Part shown: piece by piece, positions 27,327 to 34,648 of the stretch
How the letters are laid out: each line of letters begins with the position of its first letter
How positions within the stretch are numbered: position 1 is the stretch's first letter
DNA from: Weeksellaceae bacterium
GTDB lineage: Bacteria > Bacteroidota > Bacteroidia > Flavobacteriales > Weeksellaceae
Reading direction: 5' to 3'
Assembly: GCA_949788275.1 (NCBI GenBank)
Contig: OX460916.1
Location: forward strand, 2,542,001 to 2,606,000
DNA length: 64,000 bases
Position numbers and translations under genes: made by a program
Notes under the pieces: model-generated
Seen by the model: only the letters and a program-made list of their open reading frames with translations
Database searches by the model: none
Told to the model about the DNA's origin: nothing

Positions 27327-28475
27327 ATGAAACAACCCAATTTTAATCTTATCCCTTCAATCAAAGCCTTTACAAAAGTAACCGCCAAGAATAAAGATTT
27401 AACCAACAAAGTTATTCAAGATATTAACTTCTGCCCCCATCATATAGAATGGGGACAGTATAATTTAGAAAACACCTCTTTCTTAGGGTGTCAATTTAAG
27501 CGCGATGAAGCATTTGAATTAATTAGTCGTGGAGCATTTGTGTACCCAAAGTTTAAAAATATTCCTTACAATCCCTATAGAGCTGGGCTTTATAATTGGC
27601 AAGAGTTAATGGAAGGCTACCATCCACAAAACGATCAGAGCACTGATTTAAAAATTTACAAACACTTTGTCCAACATAAATACAACCCATCGGTATCGGA
27701 AGCCTTAGCTCAACGTTTACATGACCATTGCATCGATGATGCCTTACGTCGTATCTTAAAGTATAATGAAGATGGAATGACCGAAAAAAAAGTGGTCGGT
27801 TTTATGGGGGGTCACTCAACCCCTAGAAATTCGTTTTTCTATAACGAAACCGCCCGAGCAGCAAAATTAGCGGCTCAAAAAGGGTATTTTGTTGTTACTG
27901 GCGGTGGTCCTGGTATTATGGAAGCCGCTAATTTAGGGGCTTACATGGCCAACTATAGCGAAGAACAATTAATGGATGCCATTGAAATGCTCGCCGACTT
28001 AACGTTCACGGAGCCCAATCAACCCGATTATTTAGCCGTTAACTATATGGTGCAAGCCACCAATGTTTTGGAAAAATACCCCGATGGAACTGAAAACTTA
28101 GCCATTCCGACTTGGTTTTATGGTCACGAACCCAGCAATCTGTTCGCAACGTTTATCGCCAAATACTTTTCAAACAGTATCCGAGAAGACACTTTACTCA
28201 CCATCAGTTTATTTGGATTGGTCTACGCACCAGGAAGCGCTGGAACAACCCAAGAGATATTTCAAGAAGCTGCACAGAATCATTATGGGACTTCAGGCTA
28301 TTATAGCCCGATGATTTTCTTAAGTAAAAAGCGATATGTTGAAGACACAAGCATCTATTCGGTGGTTCATCAGCTCGCTCAAGGGAGAGCTTATAAGGAT
28401 TTATTGTTCCTAACGGACTCCGCTGAACTCGCTATTGACTTTATTGTGGCCAATCCGCCAAAAAAAGTTCAATAA
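27327..28475 (+). CDS. LOG-family (lysine decarboxylase-like fold) nucleotide hydrolase
   Basis: A 382-residue protein with a LOG/PpnN-like Rossmann domain: VVGFMGGHSTPR, then VTGGGPGIMEAANLGAYMA (about residues 190-210) and PGSAGTTQEIFQEAA (the family PGGxGTxxE motif with Ser for the second Gly). About 150 extra N-terminal residues have no clear relative. Family members release ribose 5-phosphate from nucleotide monophosphates or cytokinin precursors; the exact substrate here is not known. Single gene, divergent from the riboswitch transcript. Confidence 0.78.
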   Translation: MKQPNFNLIPSIKAFTKVTAKNKDLTNKVIQDINFCPHHIEWGQYNLENTSFLGCQFKRDEAFELISRGAFVYPKFKNIPYNPYRAGLYNWQELMEGYHPQNDQSTDLKIYKHFVQHKYNPSVSEALAQRLHDHCIDDALRRILKYNEDGMTEKKVVGFMGGHSTPRNSFFYNETARAAKLAAQKGYFVVTGGGPGIMEAANLGAYMANYSEEQLMDAIEMLADLTFTEPNQPDYLAVNYMVQATNVLEKYPDGTENLAIPTWFYGHEPSNLFATFIAKYFSNSIREDTLLTISLFGLVYAPGSAGTTQEIFQEAAQNHYGTSGYYSPMIFLSKKRYVEDTSIYSVVHQLAQGRAYKDLLFLTDSAELAIDFIVANPPKKVQ

Positions 28476-28575
28476 ATAACTCTTTGAATAAGAACCAACT
28501 AGCGAAGTAAATGAAAATAGTTGAATAAAAAAAGCATTTTTATTGGCAAATGTTTTTTTTATTCAAATTCTGTTG

Positions 28576-28583
28576 TATATTTG
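28576..28583 (+). promoter_or_regulatory. -7 box of the initiator tRNA operon
   Basis: TATATTTG, 11 bases before the first tRNA. Confidence 0.65.
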
Positions 28584-28594
28584 CAATCCAATAC

Positions 28595-28667
<73 letters not shown>

Positions 28668-28674
28668 CTAAGAT

Positions 28675-28747
<73 letters not shown>

Positions 28748-28756
28748 CTAAATTGG

Positions 28757-28789
28757 AAAGAGAGTCTCAAATGAGACTCTCTTTTTTTA
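28757..28789 (+). terminator. intrinsic terminator of the tRNA pair
   Basis: AAGAGAGTCTCA and TGAGACTCTCTT stem followed by T7. Confidence 0.9.
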
Positions 28790-28805
28790 TGCCAAAAAAA
28801 CAGCA

Positions 28806-29441
28806 ATGAATCTAGCACAGTACAAAAACGAATTTAAAATTGATCAAGCCGTTGGTGCTTTATCTATTGAGAACAGACTTAAAGAAATGTATGGTTCACT
28901 GGAACCTCGTTTTTACACGCCCCAAGTAATGTCGTTTCAAGGTGGAGAAGACCCTATAGACGGAGTAGCCATCTTCGATCACGAAGATTATTACCACTTG
29001 GTTAGTTACGGTATGTCTCAATTGTATTATTCAGAAGAAAGTGTGGAACAAGAATACAGCAAATGGGGATTTGAATTCTCTATGCGCTTACAACCTTTTG
29101 CGGGTGACGCAGGGGAAGATCCTTTTTGGGTGATTCAATTAATGAATAACCTAGGTCGTTTTGTAAATGAGACCAAGGTCTGGTTAGATGAATACCAATT
29201 TATGCCGCTAGGCGGTCCTATTCGAGCTGATGCCGATACTTCTATTACCGGAGTGGCCTTCATAAAAGACCCTGATTTGGGTGAAATAGAAACCCCTCAC
29301 GGGAAGGTCGTTTTTTTACAGTTAGTTGGGTTAACCGATACACAAGTAAAAGTCCTAGAAGCTGACCCTTCTAAATCGGCTATTGAAACAATGATTAAAG
29401 ACATTATGACAGACAACCCAAAACTAATCTGTCAACTATAA
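28806..29441 (+). CDS. SUFU (suppressor of fused)-domain protein
   Basis: A 211-residue cytoplasmic protein matching the bacterial suppressor-of-fused-like domain: GVAIFDHEDYYHLVSYGMSQ, KWGFEFSMRL, PFWVIQLMNNLGRFV, then GVAFIKDPDLGEIETPHGKV. Bacterial members are often found as immunity proteins of polymorphic toxins or as housekeeping proteins of unknown role; no toxin gene is beside it here. Start 17 bases after the tRNA terminator. Confidence 0.82.
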   Translation: MNLAQYKNEFKIDQAVGALSIENRLKEMYGSLEPRFYTPQVMSFQGGEDPIDGVAIFDHEDYYHLVSYGMSQLYYSEESVEQEYSKWGFEFSMRLQPFAGDAGEDPFWVIQLMNNLGRFVNETKVWLDEYQFMPLGGPIRADADTSITGVAFIKDPDLGEIETPHGKVVFLQLVGLTDTQVKVLEADPSKSAIETMIKDIMTDNPKLICQL

Positions 29442-29539
29442 AATAAAATTCTGTTAAAAAGCAGACAAAAAAGAATCATTCATCTTAATTTATGTTAACC
29501 AACAAGCCACCGACTGTCCGTATTTTGTTACGGCATTTA

Positions 29540-29666
29540 ATTTGTTAGTATATCAAAGAGTATAAACCTATTACAGTTTGTAATAGTAGTTTAAATTTTT
29601 TCATAGGTTAGGTTGATAATTAAGTAAAACTTAGTTAGGAGCGCTTCTTCGGAAGCGCTTTTTTTA
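29540..29666 (+). ncRNA. candidate small RNA or structured 3' UTR
   Basis: No gene fits this stretch, but it has a weak promoter-like TAATTTG (29538-29544), a perfect hairpin CTATTACA-GTT-TGTAATAG (29568-29586) and ends in a strong terminator (29640-29666). It could be an independent sRNA or the trailer of the SUFU gene. Confidence 0.4.
29640..29666 (+). terminator. intrinsic terminator with TTCG tetraloop
   Basis: AGCGCTTC-TTCG-GAAGCGCT followed by T7. Confidence 0.9.
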
Positions 29667-29749
29667 TGTAACCTTTGTTACAACGACTTGCTGAAAATCA
29701 ACTTATCTTGAATCCTCAAAAGAATGTATAACCCAAAAAATTAAATTCT

Positions 29750-30046
29750 ATGACTTTTACAGAAATTATAGCATCTGATAAACCCGTATTAATCGACTTT
29801 TTTGCAACTTGGTGTGGCCCTTGCCAAATGATGGGCCCTATCCTTCAGGCCGTTAAACAAGAGTTAGGCGATGACGTAAGTATCCTAAAAGTAGATGTTG
29901 ATCAATACCAAGATTTAGCGGCTCGTTATCAAGTACAGGGCGTTCCAACTTTTGCCTTATTCAAAAATGGAGAACTCTTATGGAAAGAAAGTGGTGCTAA
30001 ACCAAAAGAAGTTTTAGTGGACATCATTAAACAACATATGGATTAA
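29750..30046 (+). CDS. trxA: thioredoxin
   Basis: A 98-residue single-domain thioredoxin with the WCGPC active site (residues 21-25) and the cis-Pro loop GVPTFALFKNG. It lacks a signal peptide, so it is the cytoplasmic disulfide reductant. Slightly shorter than E. coli Trx (109 residues). Alone, with its own terminator. Confidence 0.95.
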   Translation: MTFTEIIASDKPVLIDFFATWCGPCQMMGPILQAVKQELGDDVSILKVDVDQYQDLAARYQVQGVPTFALFKNGELLWKESGAKPKEVLVDIIKQHMD

Positions 30047-30060
30047 AAATATTCGATAAA

Positions 30061-30095
30061 AAAAATCTCCTCAAGTTCATGAGGAGATTTTTTTT
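30061..30095 (+). terminator. intrinsic terminator, probably bidirectional
   Basis: AAAAATCTCCTC and GAGGAGATTTTT with T run on one side and A run on the other, between trxA and the convergent S41 peptidase gene. Confidence 0.9.
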
Positions 30096-30111
30096 ATATA
30101 CAGTAAGTTTA

Positions 30112-31689
30112 TTATTCGTTGTCTACTAATCGTTTTAAAGCGAAATCTCGCAATGGGTCTTTTTTCTGGAGCACCTCTTCCAATTGGGGAATAACCATAA
30201 AGTCGGGAACGACACTTTCACCAACGGCGTTAATCTGATGAAAAGAAGGTATTTTCATAACTCCTAGTTGAAGCTTTAGGCGTGATACGGGTAGCGTATA
30301 ACGGGGCATAATTCCAGCTACGGTACCATTGTAGTCGCCACCGGTTGCTTCACCCACTAAAACCGCCCGCCCCGTCGATTTCAAATTACCAGCAAGAAAA
30401 CTGGTTGCCGAATAAGATCCACCATTGATTAATACATGAACCGACCCTGAAAAAATAAGCGATTCCCTTTTTAAATGCTTAGGCACATAAATGGAATAGC
30501 GATAAGTACCCTGTTCTTTTGTTGTCTTTAGATAGGTATAAACACCCGCAATCCAAGTGATCGGATACGCATAAAGGGGGACCGATTGAAAAATGGCATG
30601 GCTAACCGAAGACTTGGATGTGGTAGACGCTGTCTGAATAAATTCCCTTGGATTTTCGCCTAAATAGGCATACAATTGTGCGGCATCTCTTACCAAACCA
30701 CCACCGTTATCGCGCACATCCAACACCAAATGCTTGGTTTTGAAATCAGCCAATTGTTTAAATATCTTTTGGTAGTCCCTTTTGTAATTCCCTTTAGAAA
30801 AACTGGTAATTTTAAGCATCGCAATCGCGCTATCATTTGTCGGAAACGACAATGTTTTGGTGTATTTTTTCGTGCTTTTATTGTAGGCTAAGGCTAGAAC
30901 AGGTAATTGTACAGGTTTGGCAACCACAGGAATAACAGATTTCTTCGTACTATCAACCACTGGTTTCTTTTCAACTGTAGCTGGCTTAGTCTCCCAGCGG
31001 CGCCTAACAATTTTTTGTAAAGTGTCGTTCTTAAGCACTAATTCTAAACACAAGCTATCTTGCACGCCGTACTCTGTTGTAAAATAGGAGGCAAAAGAAC
31101 GATTTAAACGGTTTAATTTATGCGTTTCATTCCAGCCGTCACCATTTTCAGTCGGAGCATATTTTTGGTAAATAAATTTCGGATCAATTCCCTGAATCTT
31201 GGTTACTGTCGCACCAATCGGCAACGATTTATCGAGCGTTTGATTAACCGTTAAGAACAATTGATCATTTACCCACATCCATCCCAACTGACTAAAAGGT
31301 CCTTTAGAATCTTTAATCCGTTTTTCCTTTTCTTTTGATAGTTTTGGTTGTAAAGGAGACACATGCGTATGTCCATGCCTTAATTGCGCAATGGTTGGGG
31401 CCAATTTAAAATAAAACTCATTGGGCGTTAAAGGTTCCGTTAATTCACTTTTAAGTCGCTCAAAACGATCGTCAATTGAATCTTTCGGGTTATACCAATC
31501 CAAAGCCGGATGCCATTTATAGAGTTTATTTTGTACAAAATCCACCTCCCTTTTAAGTTGGTCAACTGGTATTTTCGCCTCCAAATGCGCATTAAATTTA
31601 TCTACGGAATGGCAGGAGAAAAACAGACATACAATTGCCCCTAATAAATAAAAATTATTTTTCAAGACCAAGTTGTTTTTTCGCTTCAA
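30112..31689 (-). CDS. S41-family peptidase lipoprotein, copy 1
   Basis: A 525-residue lipoprotein (lipobox FFSC, Cys26). The C-terminal half is a tail-specific-protease-type S41 domain: DVRDNGGG (residues about 325), the nucleophile Ser in INGGSYSATSFLAG and VGEATGGDYNGTVAG. A helical N-terminal part carries LRHGHTHVSPL. No PDZ domain is clear. It follows a longer paralogue on the same strand and starts inside that gene's last 35 bases, so translation is coupled. Substrate unknown. Confidence 0.87.
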   Translation of the reverse strand: MKRKNNLVLKNNFYLLGAIVCLFFSCHSVDKFNAHLEAKIPVDQLKREVDFVQNKLYKWHPALDWYNPKDSIDDRFERLKSELTEPLTPNEFYFKLAPTIAQLRHGHTHVSPLQPKLSKEKEKRIKDSKGPFSQLGWMWVNDQLFLTVNQTLDKSLPIGATVTKIQGIDPKFIYQKYAPTENGDGWNETHKLNRLNRSFASYFTTEYGVQDSLCLELVLKNDTLQKIVRRRWETKPATVEKKPVVDSTKKSVIPVVAKPVQLPVLALAYNKSTKKYTKTLSFPTNDSAIAMLKITSFSKGNYKRDYQKIFKQLADFKTKHLVLDVRDNGGGLVRDAAQLYAYLGENPREFIQTASTTSKSSVSHAIFQSVPLYAYPITWIAGVYTYLKTTKEQGTYRYSIYVPKHLKRESLIFSGSVHVLINGGSYSATSFLAGNLKSTGRAVLVGEATGGDYNGTVAGIMPRYTLPVSRLKLQLGVMKIPSFHQINAVGESVVPDFMVIPQLEEVLQKKDPLRDFALKRLVDNE

Positions 31690-33295
31690 TGGCTTTCAAC
31701 ACCCAATCCACCTCATTATCTTTACCTTCCAACCAATCCTCAAAATTGGGAGTCATCTGTATATCGGGCATTACTCCTCGCCCTTTTAAATCCCTTTCGG
31801 TATTGGGTCTAAAAGTCATTAAACCAAAACGCACATCAATTTTAGAATGGGGCATGGTATAATTTTTCATAACGCCAGCCACTGTACCATTGTAATCGCC
31901 TCCAGTTTCCTCACCAACAAAAACAGCCTTGCCTTCATTCTGAAGAGCAGCAGAAACTATACTACTAGCCGAATACGATAATCCGTCGATCAACACATAG
32001 ACATCACCTGCAAACTTATTATCCCGTAATCGAAAATCCTTTTTAAAATTAATTTTATAATAGTAGTTGTTGTTTGGTCTTTTATGGGTTTCTACCAACG
32101 CTTTAGACGATCCATAAAGAACAAAAGGTAAAAATAAGGTATGGCTTATTACATTCATAGGGTTGTAATACTGTGAAAACATAACCGTTTTAGAGCGAAC
32201 CTTTACCTCATCAGCGGTTACAGCAATCGGCTTATCACTGGTGGTTAAAAATGAATACAATTCATTAATATGCTTTGGAAAACCCCCACCATTGCCTCGA
32301 AGATCTAAAATTAAATGTTCAATCCCCAACTGTTGAATCGAATCAAAAATAGCTGGATACCCCTTCTTCGCATTTCCCGAAGTAAAATCGTTTATTTTTA
32401 AAACAGCAATGGTAGAATCGTTCGGATCAGGAAAAGTAATTCTTCGGGTATATTCCTTCAGAATTGTATTATAACCATAGTATTGCTTTTGCCTATCTAA
32501 TCTTTTCCGTTGGTCTTTCTTCTGTTTTTTAAGCTGGCTTCGCTCTGCTTTTGTTAAGTGAACAGGAGGCGTTTTATTAACAAGCTTTAAGCTATCCTGT
32601 TGTAAATCGCGCGGCTTATCTTTCGGGAAATCTCTTCTTAAAACATACGTAAAAACGGAATCGCCTTTTTTTAAGGCCAAGGTCACCGAATCGACCATCC
32701 CAATCTCCCGATTTAAATACCCTTTGTAGGTTCTACTAAAAATATGGGGTTCCAGTGTTTTTATAAATCCATCGCCCGCTCTCATTCCCTTCGAATGGGT
32801 GTAAAAATCGCTATATCTTAATCCATTCACCGCTAACACTTCAACTTTGGTAGGCAGCATTGAATCGTTCGAGAAATTCTCATCAATCATTATGCGGTCA
32901 TTGAACGACTTAAAGCGGATGTAATTTAAGGGGTTTTTGGTCTTTTTATACCGTTTATACGCCTCTTTGGTTTGCTTTTTATTCAAGGTAGACAAATGCG
33001 TATGCCCATGGCCGAAAGTCGCAATTACTTTGGAGAATTGCATTGAAAAGTCATTGGGTTTCATGGCCTGTTGAAGACTATTTTTAAAACTATCTAATCG
33101 AAAAACAAGTTGGTCTTTGGGTACATACCAATCGATATCCACATGTTTCTTCAAGAGCACCTTTTTCGCAAAAACTACATCCTTTCTAAGCGCCTTCACA
33201 GAGACCTCATCATCGATATGCGCATTGTATTTAGCGGTTGATACACAAGCCGTTGTTAAAACGATTAAACCGAAAAGCAGCATTAATTTTTTCAT
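31655..33295 (-). CDS. S41-family peptidase lipoprotein, copy 2
   Basis: A 546-residue lipoprotein (lipobox TTAC, Cys17) with the same plan as its neighbour: FGHGHTHLSTL in the N-terminal half, LDLRGNGGGFPKHI, nucleophile Ser in IDGLSYSASSIVSA, and VGEETGGDYNGTVAG. A Lys/Arg-rich insert (about residues 255-275) is absent from copy 1. The pair looks like an old tandem duplication. Confidence 0.87.
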   Translation of the reverse strand: MKKLMLLFGLIVLTTACVSTAKYNAHIDDEVSVKALRKDVVFAKKVLLKKHVDIDWYVPKDQLVFRLDSFKNSLQQAMKPNDFSMQFSKVIATFGHGHTHLSTLNKKQTKEAYKRYKKTKNPLNYIRFKSFNDRIMIDENFSNDSMLPTKVEVLAVNGLRYSDFYTHSKGMRAGDGFIKTLEPHIFSRTYKGYLNREIGMVDSVTLALKKGDSVFTYVLRRDFPKDKPRDLQQDSLKLVNKTPPVHLTKAERSQLKKQKKDQRKRLDRQKQYYGYNTILKEYTRRITFPDPNDSTIAVLKINDFTSGNAKKGYPAIFDSIQQLGIEHLILDLRGNGGGFPKHINELYSFLTTSDKPIAVTADEVKVRSKTVMFSQYYNPMNVISHTLFLPFVLYGSSKALVETHKRPNNNYYYKINFKKDFRLRDNKFAGDVYVLIDGLSYSASSIVSAALQNEGKAVFVGEETGGDYNGTVAGVMKNYTMPHSKIDVRFGLMTFRPNTERDLKGRGVMPDIQMTPNFEDWLEGKDNEVDWVLKAIEAKKQLGLEK

Positions 33296-33394
33296 TGGAA
33301 TTATCCTTATAACCTATTAGACTTTAATTTTACAGAAAAGTTACATTAAAATAGCTCGTACTAAGCATTAGCCTTCCTATTTTTATTCACTTAT

Positions 33395-33511
33395 TTGGGC
33401 AGCCGCTACGCGCCGGGCTTTCCACTCCCAATCTTTGCAACAAGAAACGAAAGGGTTGTATGAAATTTCGGCATGTGTTGCAAAGGATTTCCGCTTCAAT
33501 CCCTGCTGCGG
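33395..33511 (+). repeat. dispersed repeat copy C (diverged)
   Basis: Starts TTGGGCAGCCGCTACGCG, keeps CCGGGCT at 33413-33419, then CTTTGCAAC against GTTGCAAAG as inner inverted repeat, and ends TTCCGCTTCAATCCCTGCTGC. It lies in the 437-base gap between the S41 pair and the HD-domain gene. Confidence 0.8.
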
Positions 33512-33512
33512 A

Positions 33513-33558
33513 ACTTCCTTCTAATCGTGTTCGAGATCGAACACGTTTAGAAGGAAGT
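33513..33558. repeat. near-perfect 46-bp palindrome
   Basis: Arms of about 22 bases (ACTTCCTTCTAA-CGTGTTCGA and its complement) with one mismatch and almost no loop, directly after repeat copy C. It would extrude or form a very stable hairpin. No T run follows, so it is not a normal terminator. Confidence 0.75.
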
Positions 33559-33677
33559 GTTTAGAGTTTAAGAATGTTTATAATTTAAGACAGTTTAAAA
33601 TTATCTACAGTGAGATTTCGGTTTGTCGAAGATTGATCATAAAGTCACTAAAATTTTCAAAGTGTTACCCATCTTTC

Positions 33678-33735
33678 TACTATCTAACATCTATATACTA
33701 ATATCTATGTACTAACATCTATGTACTAATATCTA
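33678..33735. repeat. short tandem repeat ATCTATGTACTAACATCTA
   Basis: Four imperfect copies of CTAACATCTATGTA/CTAATATCTATGTA; the reverse complement of the TTAGATGTTAGAT unit seen at 5684 and 20420. It runs up to the 3' end of the HD-domain gene. Confidence 0.7.
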
Positions 33736-34338
33736 CGTAAGACCAACTTCGCTATAAAACTGTTGTAAGAATTGTTCCATGTAAAGATGGCGTTCTTGGG
33801 CAATTTGCTTAGCCGACTCGGTATTGATTAATTCTTTTAATTGAAATAATTTATCGTAAAAATGCTGTACACTTGAAGCATTTTTTGTTTGATCGTAAGG
33901 GTTATACAATACGGTTCCTACACTACCGCCATAAGCGAAGCAACGAGCTATACCAACCGCACCAATAGCATCTAAACGATCGGCATCTTGCACAATCATA
34001 GCCTCTATAGAAGTAGGTTTATTTCCTTTTGAAAACGAAACCTGAGAAACGATTTCGTTCACACGCTGTATAATCGATGAATCGACCTTTAGGGATTCCA
34101 AAAATTCGGTAATTAATTCTTCTGCTCTGTCAACTCCGTTGTGTAATTTATAATCACCAACATCATGTAACCACGCAGCTAGTTCTACTAAAAAAGAATC
34201 GGCCGTTTCCTGTTCACAAATTTTCTTAGCATTTACCACAACGCGTTCTATATGATAATAATCGTGACCTGTACCTTCATCTAAAAATGTTTGTTTAATG
34301 TAGGCTTGTGTTTGTTCTAATAGAGCTGATTTATCCAT
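33733..34338 (-). CDS. HD-domain phosphohydrolase
   Basis: A 201-residue HD-superfamily protein. Seen: GHDYYHIERVVVNA, the metal-binding HD pair in AAWLHDVGDYKL, and QDADRLDAIGAVGIARCF, as in YedJ/YpgQ-type nucleotide hydrolases. Start at MDKSALLEQ is chosen because a -7 box TATTTTTG (minus strand, 34361-34368) lies just upstream; the longer frame would begin before the promoter. Single gene. Confidence 0.87.
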   Translation of the reverse strand: MDKSALLEQTQAYIKQTFLDEGTGHDYYHIERVVVNAKKICEQETADSFLVELAAWLHDVGDYKLHNGVDRAEELITEFLESLKVDSSIIQRVNEIVSQVSFSKGNKPTSIEAMIVQDADRLDAIGAVGIARCFAYGGSVGTVLYNPYDQTKNASSVQHFYDKLFQLKELINTESAKQIAQERHLYMEQFLQQFYSEVGLT

Positions 34339-34360
34339 GCTATACGATTTAAGATGTACA

Positions 34361-34368
34361 CAAAAATA
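34361..34368 (-). promoter_or_regulatory. -7 box of the HD-domain gene
   Basis: TATTTTTG on the minus strand, 22 bases before the chosen start at 34338. Confidence 0.6.
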
Positions 34369-34437
34369 AATTATTAGAGCCAATAACACTACAGTTATGC
34401 GCACAATTAACCAATCTTCACCCTAAAGCCTTGAATG

Positions 34438-34575
34438 TAGGGGCGAAGGATAGTTCGCCCACGAGTTATAATGGAGTGGTAGGGACGAATTGCAATTCGC
34501 CTACTGGTAATCATAGAGTCGTTAGATTTTAGTACATAGATGTATGTACATTGTACGTCCCTGACAGGGGTTGAC
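34438..34575. repeat. REP-like palindromes
   Basis: TAGGGGCGAAGGATAGTTCGCCC (34438-34460), TAGGGACGAATTGCAATTCGCC (34480-34501) and ACGTCCCTGACAGGGGTTG (34554-34572): the same palindrome family as at 20396-20592. Confidence 0.75.
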
Positions 34576-34615
34576 CATAAATTTAATTTTAAACTTTTAA
34601 ACATTCTTAAACTAC

Positions 34616-34641
34616 AAAAACGCCATCGATGTGGGATGGCG
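34616..34641 (-). terminator. intrinsic terminator
   Basis: CGCCATC and GATGGCG on the minus strand followed by a U run; ends the subtilase at 34649-36742. Confidence 0.85.
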
Positions 34642-34648
34642 CTTAGGT

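Noticed and set aside
28806-29441. SUFU-domain gene as part of a toxin-immunity locus
   Set aside because: No toxin-like gene or fragment lies next to it; neighbours are tRNAs and trxA.
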